Of a stretch of 64,000 nt of DNA, positions 43,163 through 52,743 are shown piece by piece. The stretch covers positions 4,653,001 through 4,717,000 of the forward strand of contig NZ_CP045644.1 in assembly GCF_009498455.1 (NCBI RefSeq). Reading direction: 5' to 3'. A program made the translations under genes and the position numbers. Positions within the stretch are counted from its first letter, which is position 1. The number at the start of each line of letters is the position of its first letter. The stretch comes from Variovorax paradoxus (GTDB lineage Bacteria > Pseudomonadota > Gammaproteobacteria > Burkholderiales > Burkholderiaceae_C). The notes beneath the pieces are model-generated. The model saw only the letters and a program-made list of their open reading frames with translations, was not told the origin of the DNA and did not search any database.

Positions 43163-44018
43163 ATTCCTGTTGCCCTACTCGTTGGAGGAAGCACTGTCGC
43201 TGCTGGACGCCGAGGATCCGGATATTCGACCTGTGGGAGGGGGCACCGCCGTGATGCTCATGATGAAGGCCGGCGTACTACGGCCGACCCGCCTTGTGAG
43301 CCTGCAGAAGATTGGCGAACAGCACAGTGCGGTGACTGTCGGCGGTGACGGCGAGTTGATTCTTGGTGGCATGGCAAGGCTCGCCGACATCGAGCGCCAT
43401 CCTGCGGTGCGTGAGAAGTGGCCTCTTCTGAGCCAGGCGCTTCGCGGCGTTGCCAACCCACGCGTGCGGGCCGTGGCCACGATTGGCGGGAATCTCAGCC
43501 ATGCGGATCCGCACATGGACATGCCGCCGGTGCTCGCGGCGCTGGAGGCGCGGATCATCGTCACTGGACCGAAAGGCTCACGAACCGTCATCGCGGAAGA
43601 CCTCTGCACTGGCTACTACGAAACCGTCATTCGACGCGACGAACTCATAACCGAGATCCACATTCCGCCGCAGTCGGGACCAGGTGCGTACCTAAAGATG
43701 ACCACGCGTGCTGTGCACGATTGGCCTGCACTAGGTTTGGCGGTCGTTCTGAAGATGGTGGGAGGGCAGTTCGATCAGGCGAGCATCTTCGTAGGTGCGG
43801 CCACGGATCGACCGACGCGTCTACGCCACGCTCAGGCGGCATTGAAGCAGAACGGCCTCGAAGAATCTGCTAAGCGTGCCGCCGCTGAAGCGGCTGTCGC
43901 TGAAGCCCAGCTGATGGGCGATGGCCATGGCTCAGCCGCGTACAAGAGCCAGTTACTCAAAGTCGCACTCCCGCGAGCTATCGAGACCGCGCTGCGCAAC
44001 GGCCGGAGCCACACATGA
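43149..44018 (+). CDS. Molybdenum hydroxylase, FAD-binding medium subunit (CoxM/HcrB-like)
   Basis: 289 residues with 'DIRPVGGGTAVMLMMKAGVLRPTRLVSLQKIGE' and 'RVRAVATIGGNLSHADPHMDMPPVLAAL', the FAD-binding loops of the xanthine-oxidase family. It lacks the extra Cys-rich [4Fe-4S] insert that 4-hydroxybenzoyl-CoA reductases carry here. Overlaps the large subunit by 4 bases. Confidence 0.9.
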   Translation: MTPFEFLLPYSLEEALSLLDAEDPDIRPVGGGTAVMLMMKAGVLRPTRLVSLQKIGEQHSAVTVGGDGELILGGMARLADIERHPAVREKWPLLSQALRGVANPRVRAVATIGGNLSHADPHMDMPPVLAALEARIIVTGPKGSRTVIAEDLCTGYYETVIRRDELITEIHIPPQSGPGAYLKMTTRAVHDWPALGLAVVLKMVGGQFDQASIFVGAATDRPTRLRHAQAALKQNGLEESAKRAAAEAAVAEAQLMGDGHGSAAYKSQLLKVALPRAIETALRNGRSHT

Positions 44019-46306
44019 ATAAAAGCCCCAACTCTCAACCCCAGGTCGGCCGACGTCTCGACCGTCTCGAGTCCCGCGCGAAGGTGACGGGAACGGCCGA
44101 CTACACCCACAACGTCGAGCTCCCGCGCATGCTGCACGCGAAGATTGTTCGCAGCACGCAAGCGCATGCGCGAATCTTGTCCATCGACACGTCCACCGCA
44201 GCGGGCACGCCTGGTGTGTTCAAGGTTGTCACGGCGCAAGATGTGCTCAAGCTCATTCCGGATCCGCACTACGGCCCGGCTTTCCACGACCAACCCATTC
44301 TCGCGATCGAGAAGGTTCGCCATATCGGCGAACCTGTCGCCGTCGTACTTGCCTCCGATGTCCATGTGGCAGAGGCAGCAGCCGGTTTGGTGAACGTGGA
44401 ATACGAGTCGCTGCCCGCGGTGTTCGATGAGGTGGAGGCTGCGACAAGCAACGACGTTTTGGTGCACGACGTGCTCAAGCCCGCAGGTACGTTCCCTGAC
44501 CTGAAACATCTTGCTGGCCGCAAGGCGACCAACGTGGCATTGGACTATCGGCTACGCCACGGAGACGTTGAGAAGGCCTTTGCGGAAGCCCACCAGGTCT
44601 TCGACCACACGTTCCGCACGCAGCAGGTCATGCACGTGCCACTCGAGCCAATGATCTCCATCGGAGAGCCAACAGATCGCGGGATCGTTCTCCACACGGC
44701 GTCGCAGAGCCCATCATTTGTGCGGCTCGAGATTGCGCGGCTGCTCGGATGGCCCGAGAACCGTGTGCAAGTGAAGACCCGGCTCCTGGGCGGAGGGTTC
44801 GGCGCGAAGCTCTACATCAAGCTGGAGGCGCTCGCTGCTGCACTGGCCCTCATTGCGCGGCGCCCAGTACGGGTTGCACTGACGATGGAGGAGCAGTTCT
44901 ACACCACCACCAAGCACGCAACGACCTTCCGCATCCGCAGCGCGGTGGATGCAAGCGGTCGGATCATCGGACGCCACTGTGAGGTCTATTGGAATGGCGG
45001 GGCCTACGCCGATATCGGTCCGCGGGTCACGCAAAAATCCGGCTTCACCGCAGGCGGTCCCTACGACATCGCCAACTTGAATATCGACTCGTACCAGGTC
45101 TACACCAACCTTCCCCCCGCTGGTGCGTTCCGTGGTTTCGGTATCACTCAGGTGGTATGGGGCTACGAATCCCAGGCGGATCTCATTGCGCGCGAAATCG
45201 GTATGGATCCGGTGAAGTTTCGTCGATTGAACCTGCTGGAGGATGGCCGGCCCCATGGGACCGGGACTGTCATGAAGGATGCAGCGCTCGGCCTCGTGTT
45301 GGATCGAGTGGCAAGCCGCATGGATTGGCACAAGCCGATTGAACGCGGCAGCGGCAACGTTCGTCGCGGGCGCGGCATCGGGCTCGGGTTCAAGGCAATG
45401 GTTGCGCCAACTACCTCAGTTGCGACCATCACCATCGGTGGCGATGGGAGCTGCACGCTTCTGATCAGCACAGTAGACATGGGCCAAGGCTCCGACACAG
45501 CCATGGCGATCGTTGCGGCCGATGTGCTCGGCCTGCGCGCGGAAGATATCCGTGTTGTTCATCCCGATACTGATGTCACGCCCTACGACATGGCAACCTT
45601 GGGATCGCGCTCGACCTTCTCCATGGGCAACGCCGTCAAGCTTGCTGCACAAGACCTGCTGCAGAAATTGCGCGGTCTGGCTGACGAGGTGGGTATCAGC
45701 TTCGAAGGCATTGAAGGTGTCTCTAGACTTCTGAAGAAGAAGTTCGGCATGCAGGCCGGCACGGTGATCGGGACGGGGAGCTTCATCCCATCGTACCAAT
45801 CGCCGGATTCCGACGGCCGCTCACCCGACATCACACCCAATTGGATGGTTGGCGGCACGGGGGTGGAACTGGAGGTGGATGTTGAAACCGGTCACTTTCG
45901 ACTGCTGCGCATGGAGAACGTGGTGGACTGTGGCACGCCTCTCAACCCGAAGGTGGTCGACACACAGATCTCCGGCGCCGCCATCATGCAGTTGGGCGCC
46001 ACCTACCTCGAGAAGATGGAGTTCGATGCCGAAGGCCAACTGAGGAATGCCTCGTTCTCGGAATACAAGATTCCGGGCATCTTGGACTATCCCGCACAGC
46101 TCGCCTGCGAGGCAGTCGAATCGCAACAAGGCACAGGCGCATACGGAGCCAAGGGTATCGGCGAAAGCGGGTGCTTCGGCGTCGCTTCTGCGATCGCAGA
46201 GGCCATCCAAGACGCAGTGGGCGTGCGAATCATGTCTCTGCCCATCACTCCCGAGGCGGTATTCCGCGCGCTGTGCGAAAAGCGCGGTGAGCCACTTGCT
46301 GCCTGA
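44015..46306 (+). CDS. Molybdenum hydroxylase, molybdopterin-binding large subunit
   Basis: 763 residues. 'VGRRLDRLESRAKVTGTADYTHNVELPRMLHAKIVRS', 'LLGGGFGAKLYIKLEALAAALAL', 'NLPPAGAFRGFGITQVVWGYESQAD' and 'GTGAYGAKGIGESGCFGVASAIAEA' are xanthine-dehydrogenase-family signatures. The active-site loop reads 'GAFRGFG', not the AYxCSFR of true CO dehydrogenase, so CO oxidation is unlikely and hydroxylation of an aromatic or N-heterocycle is expected. The catalytic Glu region 'KGIGESG' is present. Confidence 0.92.
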   Translation: MNKSPNSQPQVGRRLDRLESRAKVTGTADYTHNVELPRMLHAKIVRSTQAHARILSIDTSTAAGTPGVFKVVTAQDVLKLIPDPHYGPAFHDQPILAIEKVRHIGEPVAVVLASDVHVAEAAAGLVNVEYESLPAVFDEVEAATSNDVLVHDVLKPAGTFPDLKHLAGRKATNVALDYRLRHGDVEKAFAEAHQVFDHTFRTQQVMHVPLEPMISIGEPTDRGIVLHTASQSPSFVRLEIARLLGWPENRVQVKTRLLGGGFGAKLYIKLEALAAALALIARRPVRVALTMEEQFYTTTKHATTFRIRSAVDASGRIIGRHCEVYWNGGAYADIGPRVTQKSGFTAGGPYDIANLNIDSYQVYTNLPPAGAFRGFGITQVVWGYESQADLIAREIGMDPVKFRRLNLLEDGRPHGTGTVMKDAALGLVLDRVASRMDWHKPIERGSGNVRRGRGIGLGFKAMVAPTTSVATITIGGDGSCTLLISTVDMGQGSDTAMAIVAADVLGLRAEDIRVVHPDTDVTPYDMATLGSRSTFSMGNAVKLAAQDLLQKLRGLADEVGISFEGIEGVSRLLKKKFGMQAGTVIGTGSFIPSYQSPDSDGRSPDITPNWMVGGTGVELEVDVETGHFRLLRMENVVDCGTPLNPKVVDTQISGAAIMQLGATYLEKMEFDAEGQLRNASFSEYKIPGILDYPAQLACEAVESQQGTGAYGAKGIGESGCFGVASAIAEAIQDAVGVRIMSLPITPEAVFRALCEKRGEPLAA

Positions 46307-46321
46307 TTCCCGGATCTCACC

Positions 46322-46813
46322 ATGAGCACTACTAGCAATCTGATCCAGTTTCGCCTCAATGGCGAGCCCGTCGCTCGACAAGTCGAGGCCTACAACACGC
46401 TGGTGGAGGTCGTGCGCGACTGCGGTCTGCACGGCGCAAGAGAAAGCTGCGGCCAGGGACTGTGCGGTTGCTGCACGGTGGTCGTCGATGGCAAAGCTGT
46501 CACCGGGTGCATCTATCCCGCGATGCACGCCAACGGATGCGACGTCGCGACCATCGAAGGTGTCGAGCAGGACGGCCAGCTCGATCCTGTGCAACAAGCC
46601 TTCATCGACGCTGGTGCATTCCAGTGTGGTTTTTGCACGCCTGGTTTCATTCTGATGGCCCGTCAGTTGCTGGACCAGAACCCTGATCCTTCAGAGCACG
46701 AGATTCGCCATTATCTGGCGGGCAACCTTTGCCGGTGCGGCGCGTATCCGGAGATCGTGAAGGCAGTGAAGTTGGCCGGCGATCGAATCCGCGCAGGCGC
46801 AACCAACATTTGA
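46322..46813 (+). CDS. Molybdenum hydroxylase, [2Fe-2S] small subunit
   Basis: 163 residues with both iron-sulfur motifs. Plant-type cluster C43, C48, C51, C63 ('SCGQGLCGCC...C'), second cluster C102, C105, C137, C139 ('QCGFC', 'NLCRCGAYPE'). 15 bases after the large subunit. Electron-transfer component of the hydroxylase. Confidence 0.95.
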   Translation: MSTTSNLIQFRLNGEPVARQVEAYNTLVEVVRDCGLHGARESCGQGLCGCCTVVVDGKAVTGCIYPAMHANGCDVATIEGVEQDGQLDPVQQAFIDAGAFQCGFCTPGFILMARQLLDQNPDPSEHEIRHYLAGNLCRCGAYPEIVKAVKLAGDRIRAGATNI

Positions 46814-46829
46814 ATCAGAGATAAAAATC

Positions 46830-47492
46830 ATGGAAATCCAAGGCGAAAAGCTTCTCTCGGTGCCTCGTTCCGAGGTATGGCACGCATTGAACGATCCCAA
46901 GGTGCTGCAGAGATGCGTCCCGGGCTGCGACACGTTCGAGCCCGAAGGGGAAAACAAGTTTCGGGTCGCCATGCAGGCTGCTGTGGGCCCGGTGCGTGCT
47001 CGCTTCTCGGGCAAGCTGCAACTTCGCGATGTGATTGCGCCCACTTCCTACGCGCTCGCCTTTGAAGGATCTGGAGGCGTGGCCGGCTTTGGCAAGGGAA
47101 CCGCAGAAGTTTCTCTTGAAGACGCGGATGGTGGGACGCGCTTGCGCTACATCGCGCAGGCCCAGGTTGGCGGGCGGCTAGCGCAAGTTGGAGCGCGCCT
47201 GATCGATGGCGTCACAAAGCGGATGGCAGACGATTTCTTCACTCGCTTCGTCAAGGAACTGACCCACAAAGACGCTGCAGAAGAGGCGGCTCAGAGCGTG
47301 GCCACGTCGCATGGCACTACCTCGACCGTACGAGCCCCGGCCATCTCGCCAGGCTTCCCAAGCACTTCTTCCTACCCGCCCGCACCTTCTTCGACGAGCA
47401 CGCAGATCGCTGTTGTTGCCGCCGCGGTGTCCGCGACTGCCGCAGCCATCGCCGTACTCGCAACGGTGTTCGTTCTGCAGATCGGGCGCTAG
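46830..47492 (+). CDS. CoxG-like SRPBCC-domain protein with C-terminal membrane anchor
   Basis: 220 residues. 'MEIQGEKLLSVPRSEVWHALNDPKVLQRCVPGCDTFEPEGENKFRVAMQAAVGPVRARFSGKLQLRD' is the CO-dehydrogenase subunit G family. A Ser/Pro/Thr-rich linker (about 150-185) leads to a C-terminal hydrophobic helix 'IAVVAAAVSATAAAIAVLATVFVLQIG', which would tether the enzyme to the membrane. Belongs to the hydroxylase operon; CoxG homologs recruit the oxidoreductase to the membrane and may bind quinone. Confidence 0.88.
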   Translation: MEIQGEKLLSVPRSEVWHALNDPKVLQRCVPGCDTFEPEGENKFRVAMQAAVGPVRARFSGKLQLRDVIAPTSYALAFEGSGGVAGFGKGTAEVSLEDADGGTRLRYIAQAQVGGRLAQVGARLIDGVTKRMADDFFTRFVKELTHKDAAEEAAQSVATSHGTTSTVRAPAISPGFPSTSSYPPAPSSTSTQIAVVAAAVSATAAAIAVLATVFVLQIGR

Positions 47493-47755
47493 AGATCTGC
47501 GTTTTTCAGATCACCATGGTGCTCTCCGCCGGCCATGTCATTCGAAATCTCGCGACTCCACTGTTGCCGGAAACCAGATGGCAGCGGTCCGGGCCCCCCG
47601 GGGACGAAGAGCAGGCGGTCGCTTTCGCGTCCCGAAGCCTCAACTCGCACGGTGATTTGTGAGTTCACTTGATGTTGGTGCTTCGTAAGTTCTTGGTCCG
47701 CGTTGTGCGCCGAGAAATGAGTAACCATATTCTTATGGGAGCGCATTGAGCCACG

Positions 47756-48643
47756 ATGATTGAACTTCGCCATCTTCGCTATTTCGTTGCCGTTGCCGAA
47801 GAACTTAGTTTTCGAAAGGCTGCAGAGCGTGTTCACATCGACCAGACGCCGTTGTCGCGGGCCGTCCGCGATCTGGAGGAGCGGATGGGCGTGACGCTCT
47901 TTGTTCGCACGCAGCGCCGGCTGCAACTCACACCCGCCGGCGCCAAACTGCTTGAACACGCCCGGGCTATTTTTATCCGCCTGGAGCGCACCATGCGCGT
48001 CGTGCGAGAAACTGATGCTCGCCATCGAGAACCTTTGCGTGTAGGTGTGGACGACAGCACCGCGCAGCCTAAGCTGGCAGAGTGGTTGTCCCGCTGGCGA
48101 GAGGTGGCTCCTGACATTCCAGTAAATCTCACGGAAATGTGCCCGGCAGAACTCCTGGCAGCGCTGCGCAGCGAGGAGGTGGATGCAGGCTTTTCGTTCG
48201 GCGTGCCGGATGATGAAACTATTGCCCGGCAAGTGGCCTGGGTGAGCCCCATCGTGGCACTGCTTCCGGCGGCACACGAACTCGCGTGCCGCGAGGTGGT
48301 TTCCCTCGCCGAGCTGTTGTCTTTCCCCGCCATCGCCTGCAATGCCGCCTACCACCCAGGACTGTGTCAGCAGATGGAGGCGATATTTCGGCGGTATTCC
48401 TTGGCGCCGACGATCGCAGGGGAGGCCCGGACATTGACCGGCTACCTGACCCGCGTGGCGGCAGGCCAGGGCGTCGGCATGGCAGATGCCGATCACATGC
48501 GAGCACTGCGGCGAACGGACGTTGTGATTGTGCCGCTCGCCGAACCAGTGCACATCACAACCTACGTGCTGCACAAGAACCAGCCCAACGGCCTGTCCGA
48601 ATCGCTGCAACGATTCCTTGCCCACGCCACAGTTCTGCACTGA
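47756..48643 (+). CDS. LysR-family regulator of the conjugation module
   Basis: 295 residues ('MIELRHLRYFVAVAEELSFRKAAERVHIDQTPLSRAVRDLEERMGVTLFVRTQRRLQLTPAGAKLL'). This form, with 'HIDQTPLSRAVRDLEE' and a C-terminal 'LQRFLAHATVLH', recurs just upstream of traG in Tn4371-like ICEs. So it is likely the ICE backbone regulator rather than part of the catabolic cargo. A dyad CCATA-TTCT-TATGG at 47725-47738 lies 17 bases upstream of the start. 264 bases separate it from traG. Confidence 0.85.
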   Translation: MIELRHLRYFVAVAEELSFRKAAERVHIDQTPLSRAVRDLEERMGVTLFVRTQRRLQLTPAGAKLLEHARAIFIRLERTMRVVRETDARHREPLRVGVDDSTAQPKLAEWLSRWREVAPDIPVNLTEMCPAELLAALRSEEVDAGFSFGVPDDETIARQVAWVSPIVALLPAAHELACREVVSLAELLSFPAIACNAAYHPGLCQQMEAIFRRYSLAPTIAGEARTLTGYLTRVAAGQGVGMADADHMRALRRTDVVIVPLAEPVHITTYVLHKNQPNGLSESLQRFLAHATVLH

Positions 48644-48907
48644 ATGTTACGGTGCCCGCCTGCCAAGGCGTGCCGACTCGCGCCAACGGCCATGGACCTG
48701 TCGGGCTGCCGGCGGAATGCTCCCTGCCGAGACAGCCTGAAGGCTCGTGCACTCGGCAGAAGAAGGAGTCGCAGCCAGCCCCACGCCAGCGTACGCCGCG
48801 CCACGCCGCCATGGGTGTGCCGCGCGGCGGCTTGATTCCAGACTCATGCCTGCGTGCCGTAGCGGCATGCATGTGCTGGAACACAAGCGCCTGGGAGGTG
48901 GCGCCCT

Positions 48908-50908
48908 ATGCCGACAGCAGCGACCGGCGTCCTGTTCGGACAGATTCTCGTGGTGCTTGGCGTCACCTTGGGCGGGATGTGGGCCGCCACGCAGTCGACG
49001 GCGCATGCTCTGGGCTACCAGCAAAGGCTTGGCCCCCGGTGGTTCGAGGTTTCCGGTGTGCCGGTCTACGAGCCGTGGAAGCTGTTCGAGTGGTGGTACT
49101 TTTACGACGCCTATGCGCCCCAGGTTTTCGAGCGTGGCGGGGCCATTGCCGCATTGAGCGGGATGTCGGCCACAGGCGCGGCCATCGCGATGGCCGTATG
49201 GCGCGCGCGGATGGCCAGACGCGTTACGACCTATGGCTCCGCCCGCTGGGCTGAGTGCGACGAGATCACCAAGGCCGGTCTGATGAGGCCGGCAGGTGTG
49301 TTCCTCGGCAGGACATCGGACAAGAGCGGCGCCTATCTGCGTCATGGCGGTCCTGAACATGTGATGGCTTTTGCCCCCACGCGCTCCGGCAAGGGCGTCG
49401 GGCTCGTGGTGCCCACGCTGCTGTCCTGGCCGGGATCGGCGGTGATCCACGACATCAAGGGTGAGAACTGGAATCTCACAGCCGGCTGGCGCGCGCGCTT
49501 CTCGCACTGTCTGCTGTTCAACCCGACCGATGCGCGCTCGGCCGCCTACAACCCGCTGCTCGAAGTGCGGCGCGGTGCGCATGAGGTGCGAGACGTGCAG
49601 AACATCGCGGACATCCTGGTCGATCCCGAAGGCGCGCTGGAGCGGCGCAATCACTGGGAGAAGACCAGCCATGCACTGCTGGTAGGTGCGATCCTCCATG
49701 TGCTCTATGCATGCGAGGACAAGACGCTGCGCGGCGTGGCCAACTTCCTGTCCGATCCGGCGTGTCCCTTCGAGGTCACGCTGCACCGGATGATGACGAC
49801 ACGGCACCTAGGGCAGGAAGTCCATCCGGTCGTTGCCTCTGCCGCCCGTGAGGTGCTCAACAAGAGCGACAACGAACGCTCGGGCGTGCTTTCCACCGCG
49901 ATGAGTTTCCTGGGCCTGTATCGCGACCCGACGGTGGCCGAGGTCACCTCGCGCTGCGACTGGCGCATCGCCGACCTGATCTCTGCCGAACACCCGGTGT
50001 CGCTGTATCTCGTGGTGCCGCCCTCCGACATCAGCCGCACCAAGCCGCTGATCCGCTTGATCCTCAACCAGATCGGCCGGCGCCTCACCGAATCGCTCGA
50101 CGGCTCCGACGGCATCGCGCGCCTCCACAAGCTGCTGCTGATGCTCGACGAGTTCCCGGCGCTGGGTCGGCTGGACTTTTTCGAGTCGGCGCTGGCGTTC
50201 ATGGCCGGCTACGACCTGCGTGCCTTCCTGATCGCGCAGTCTCTCAATCAGGTCGACAAGGCCTATGGCCCGAACCACTCGATCCTCGACAACTGCCATG
50301 TGCGCATCGCGTTCGCCACCAATGACGAGCGCACGGCCAAGCGCATCTCGGAGGCGCTGGGGACGGCCACCGAGTTGCGTGCGCAGCGCAACTACGCGGG
50401 ACACCGGCTCGCGCCGTGGCTGGGCCATCTGATGGTCTCGCGCCAGGAGACGGCTCGGCCGTTGCTGACACCGGGCGAGGTGATGCAGTTGCCGCCCGAC
50501 GAGGCGGTGGTGATGGTCTCGGGCCATCCGCCGATCAAGGCCAAGAAGGTGCGCTACTACCAGGACCACAATTTCACGCGGCGTGTGCTGGCGCCGCCGG
50601 TGCTGGCTTCGGGCTTTTATGCCGATCGTCCTGCGACACGGCCCGACGATTGGAGCGGACTGGCGCCGCCGACCGCGCTCGAGCCTTTGTCGTTAGCCGA
50701 TGCGGCTGGTTTCGCCGACGAGGGCGGCCACCAGCGCAAGCCCGAGCTGGAGGTCGTACGCGAGCCGTCGGTGCTACGGGAGGACGACGGGCTGCTGGTG
50801 CTCGATGACGAGGACGACGTGCCGCTGCGGCCAGGCGACCTGGACCGTCAGCTCACGCGCACCGCGCGCCTCGCCGCACTGGACCCAGACGACGGGATCG
50901 CGCTATGA
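48908..50908 (+). CDS. traG: TraG/VirD4-type conjugative coupling protein
   Basis: 666 residues. N-terminal TM helices (7-25, 80-98), then Walker A 'APTRSGKGVG' near residue 157 ('MAFAPTRSGKGVGLVVPTLLSWPGSAVIHDIKGENW'), Walker B-like 'LLLMLDEFPALGRLDFFESALAFMAGYDLRAFLIAQSLNQ'. The hexameric ATPase links the relaxosome to the trb pore. ATG overlap with the copG gene (ATGA). No relaxase gene was found in the window. Confidence 0.93.
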   Translation: MPTAATGVLFGQILVVLGVTLGGMWAATQSTAHALGYQQRLGPRWFEVSGVPVYEPWKLFEWWYFYDAYAPQVFERGGAIAALSGMSATGAAIAMAVWRARMARRVTTYGSARWAECDEITKAGLMRPAGVFLGRTSDKSGAYLRHGGPEHVMAFAPTRSGKGVGLVVPTLLSWPGSAVIHDIKGENWNLTAGWRARFSHCLLFNPTDARSAAYNPLLEVRRGAHEVRDVQNIADILVDPEGALERRNHWEKTSHALLVGAILHVLYACEDKTLRGVANFLSDPACPFEVTLHRMMTTRHLGQEVHPVVASAAREVLNKSDNERSGVLSTAMSFLGLYRDPTVAEVTSRCDWRIADLISAEHPVSLYLVVPPSDISRTKPLIRLILNQIGRRLTESLDGSDGIARLHKLLLMLDEFPALGRLDFFESALAFMAGYDLRAFLIAQSLNQVDKAYGPNHSILDNCHVRIAFATNDERTAKRISEALGTATELRAQRNYAGHRLAPWLGHLMVSRQETARPLLTPGEVMQLPPDEAVVMVSGHPPIKAKKVRYYQDHNFTRRVLAPPVLASGFYADRPATRPDDWSGLAPPTALEPLSLADAAGFADEGGHQRKPELEVVREPSVLREDDGLLVLDDEDDVPLRPGDLDRQLTRTARLAALDPDDGIAL

Positions 50909-51375
50909 GCCGCACTCGCCTGAACATCTTCATCGAGCCGGAGCACGCCAAGCGCCTGGATCGGCTGGCGGTGCACAAGGGTGTGTCGAAGTCGGCCGTG
51001 ATCGCGGCCGCGCTGGCTTCATTCCTGTCGCCCGATGGGGGCGACCAGCGCGAGGCGGCGATCGCCAAGCGTCTGGACCGGCTCTCGCGCCAGTTCGACC
51101 GGCTCGAGCGCGACCAGAAAATCCTGATCGAGACGGTAGCGCTCTATGTCCGCTACTTCCTCACCGTCTCGATCCCAGTGCCCGAAGGCCAGCAGGACGC
51201 CGCACGGGCGCAGGGGCGGGCCCGCTATGTGCAGTTCATCGAGCAACTCGGCCGGCACCTGCAGCGCGGGCGCAGCCTGGTGAGGGAAGTCCATGAGGAG
51301 ATCGAGCCCGAAGCGGCGCCAACGCACGCAGGGCAGGGAGAAGCAGAGGAGGCCGCCAATGGTCCAGTCGTCTGA
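50905..51375 (+). CDS. CopG-family ribbon-helix-helix protein
   Basis: 156 residues. 'MSRTRLNIFIEPEHAKRLDRLAVHKGVSKSAVIAAALASFL' is a ribbon-helix-helix DNA-binding domain; a basic coiled-coil follows ('RLDRLSRQFDRLERDQKIL') and an acidic tail. Standard gene between traG and trbB in this conjugation family, probably a local regulator. It overlaps trbB by 17 bases. Confidence 0.85.
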   Translation: MSRTRLNIFIEPEHAKRLDRLAVHKGVSKSAVIAAALASFLSPDGGDQREAAIAKRLDRLSRQFDRLERDQKILIETVALYVRYFLTVSIPVPEGQQDAARAQGRARYVQFIEQLGRHLQRGRSLVREVHEEIEPEAAPTHAGQGEAEEAANGPVV

Positions 51376-52414
51376 TCGTTCTTCCGGGGCGTCTCCAGGC
51401 GCCGGGGACAGCGCGGTGGCCCGGCGCATCCGCATGCTGCGCACGGCCATGGGGCCGGAGATCGCGGCGGCCCTCGCGGATCCGGAAGTTGTCGAGGTGC
51501 TGCTCAACCCCGATGGCTCACTGTGGGTGGATCGGCTCGGCGCCGGGCGCGCGCCAACTGGCGCGGCGCTGCCACCCCCGGTGGCCGAACGCATCATCCG
51601 CCTCGTCGCCACGCACGTGCGCGCCGAGGTGCATGCCGGTACACCAATCCTCTCGGCCGAACTGCCCGAGACCGGCGAGCGTTTCCTGGGCGTGCTGCCG
51701 CCGGTGGTGCGCGCGCCCTCGTTCGCGATCCGCAAGCGGGCGCTGCGCATCATGAGCCTGGCGCAGTACATGGCGGACGGGATCCTGACGGGGGACCAGG
51801 CCACATTCCTGCGGCAGGCGGTGCGCGAACGCCTGAACATCGTGGTGGCGGGCGGCACCAGCACGGGCAAGACGACGCTCGCGAACGCGCTGCTCAACGA
51901 GATCGCCGAGACGCGCGATCGGGTGCTGATCCTCGAGGACACGGTGGAGCTGCAATGCCGCTCCGACGACCACGTGAGCCTACGCACCGAGCCGGGCGTG
52001 ACCACCATGGCCGACCTGGTGCGCGCCACCTTGCGCCTGCGGCCCGACCGCATTGTCGTGGGTGAAGTCCGTGGTGCCGAGGCGCTGGACCTGCTCAAGG
52101 CCTGGGGCACAGGGCATCCGGGCGGCATCGCCACCGTGCACGCCGGGTCCGCGCTGGGCGCGCTCACGCGGCTGGAGCAGCTGGTGCAGGAAGTCTCCGT
52201 GACCGTGCCGCGCGCCCTGATCGCCGAGGCGGTCCACGTCATCGTCTTCATCGCTGGCCGTGGCCGCGCCCGGCGGGTGCGCGAGATCGCGCGCGTCGTC
52301 GGCCACGACAACGAGGGCTATCAGCTGGATACCTCGGCGGTGCCTGGTTTCCCCTTGCTCTCTTCATCTCGTCCTGCCCCGTCAACCCCGTCGTCTTCTG
52401 GAGAACCGTCATGA
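51359..52414 (+). CDS. trbB: TrbB, conjugal transfer ATPase (VirB11-like)
   Basis: 351 residues from ATG 51359. Walker A 'GGTSTGKTT' at 165-173, 'LILEDTVELQC' (Asp box), 'LRLRPDRIVVGEVRGAEALDLLKAWGTGHPGGIATVHA' (Walker B and His box). Powers assembly of the mating pore. Overlaps trbC by 4 bases. Confidence 0.95.
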   Translation: MVQSSDRSSGASPGAGDSAVARRIRMLRTAMGPEIAAALADPEVVEVLLNPDGSLWVDRLGAGRAPTGAALPPPVAERIIRLVATHVRAEVHAGTPILSAELPETGERFLGVLPPVVRAPSFAIRKRALRIMSLAQYMADGILTGDQATFLRQAVRERLNIVVAGGTSTGKTTLANALLNEIAETRDRVLILEDTVELQCRSDDHVSLRTEPGVTTMADLVRATLRLRPDRIVVGEVRGAEALDLLKAWGTGHPGGIATVHAGSALGALTRLEQLVQEVSVTVPRALIAEAVHVIVFIAGRGRARRVREIARVVGHDNEGYQLDTSAVPGFPLLSSSRPAPSTPSSSGEPS

Positions 52415-52743
52415 CGATTTCACGTCTTTCCGCAAAGCCGCTGCTGCACGCGGCGGCAGCGACAACGCTCTTGCTGGCCGCTGCGCTGCCCGCGCGTGCG
52501 GCCGGCTCCAACATGCCCTGGGAAGCGCCCCTGCAGTCGATCCTCGATTCGATCCAGGGGCCCGTGGCCAAGATCGTCGCGGTGATCATCATCATCGTGA
52601 CCGGACTGACGCTGGCCTTCGGCGACACCAGCGGAGGCTTCCGCCGGCTGATCCAGATCGTGTTCGGCCTGTCGATCGCGTTCGCCGCCTCCAGCTTCTT
52701 CCTGACCTTCTTCAGCTTCTCGGGTGGGGCGGTGCTGGCATGA
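52411..52743 (+). CDS. trbC: TrbC, prepilin-like conjugal transfer protein
   Basis: 110 residues: signal 'MTISRLSAKPLLHAAAATTLLLAAALPARA', then 'PWEAPLQSILDSIQGPVAKIVAVIIIIVTGLTLAFG' and a second TM; the VirB2/TrbC pilin form. Start ATG 52411 overlaps trbB stop. Confidence 0.93.
   Translation: MTISRLSAKPLLHAAAATTLLLAAALPARAAGSNMPWEAPLQSILDSIQGPVAKIVAVIIIIVTGLTLAFGDTSGGFRRLIQIVFGLSIAFAASSFFLTFFSFSGGAVLA

Noticed and set aside
44015..46813. True aerobic CO dehydrogenase
   Set aside because: Active-site loop reads GAFRGFG, not AYxCSFR; assigned to the broader molybdenum hydroxylase family.
47494..47512. GATCTG-N7-CAGATC hairpin just after CoxG as a terminator
   Set aside because: Only six base pairs, A/T run lies in the loop rather than after the stem; too weak to list as a terminator.
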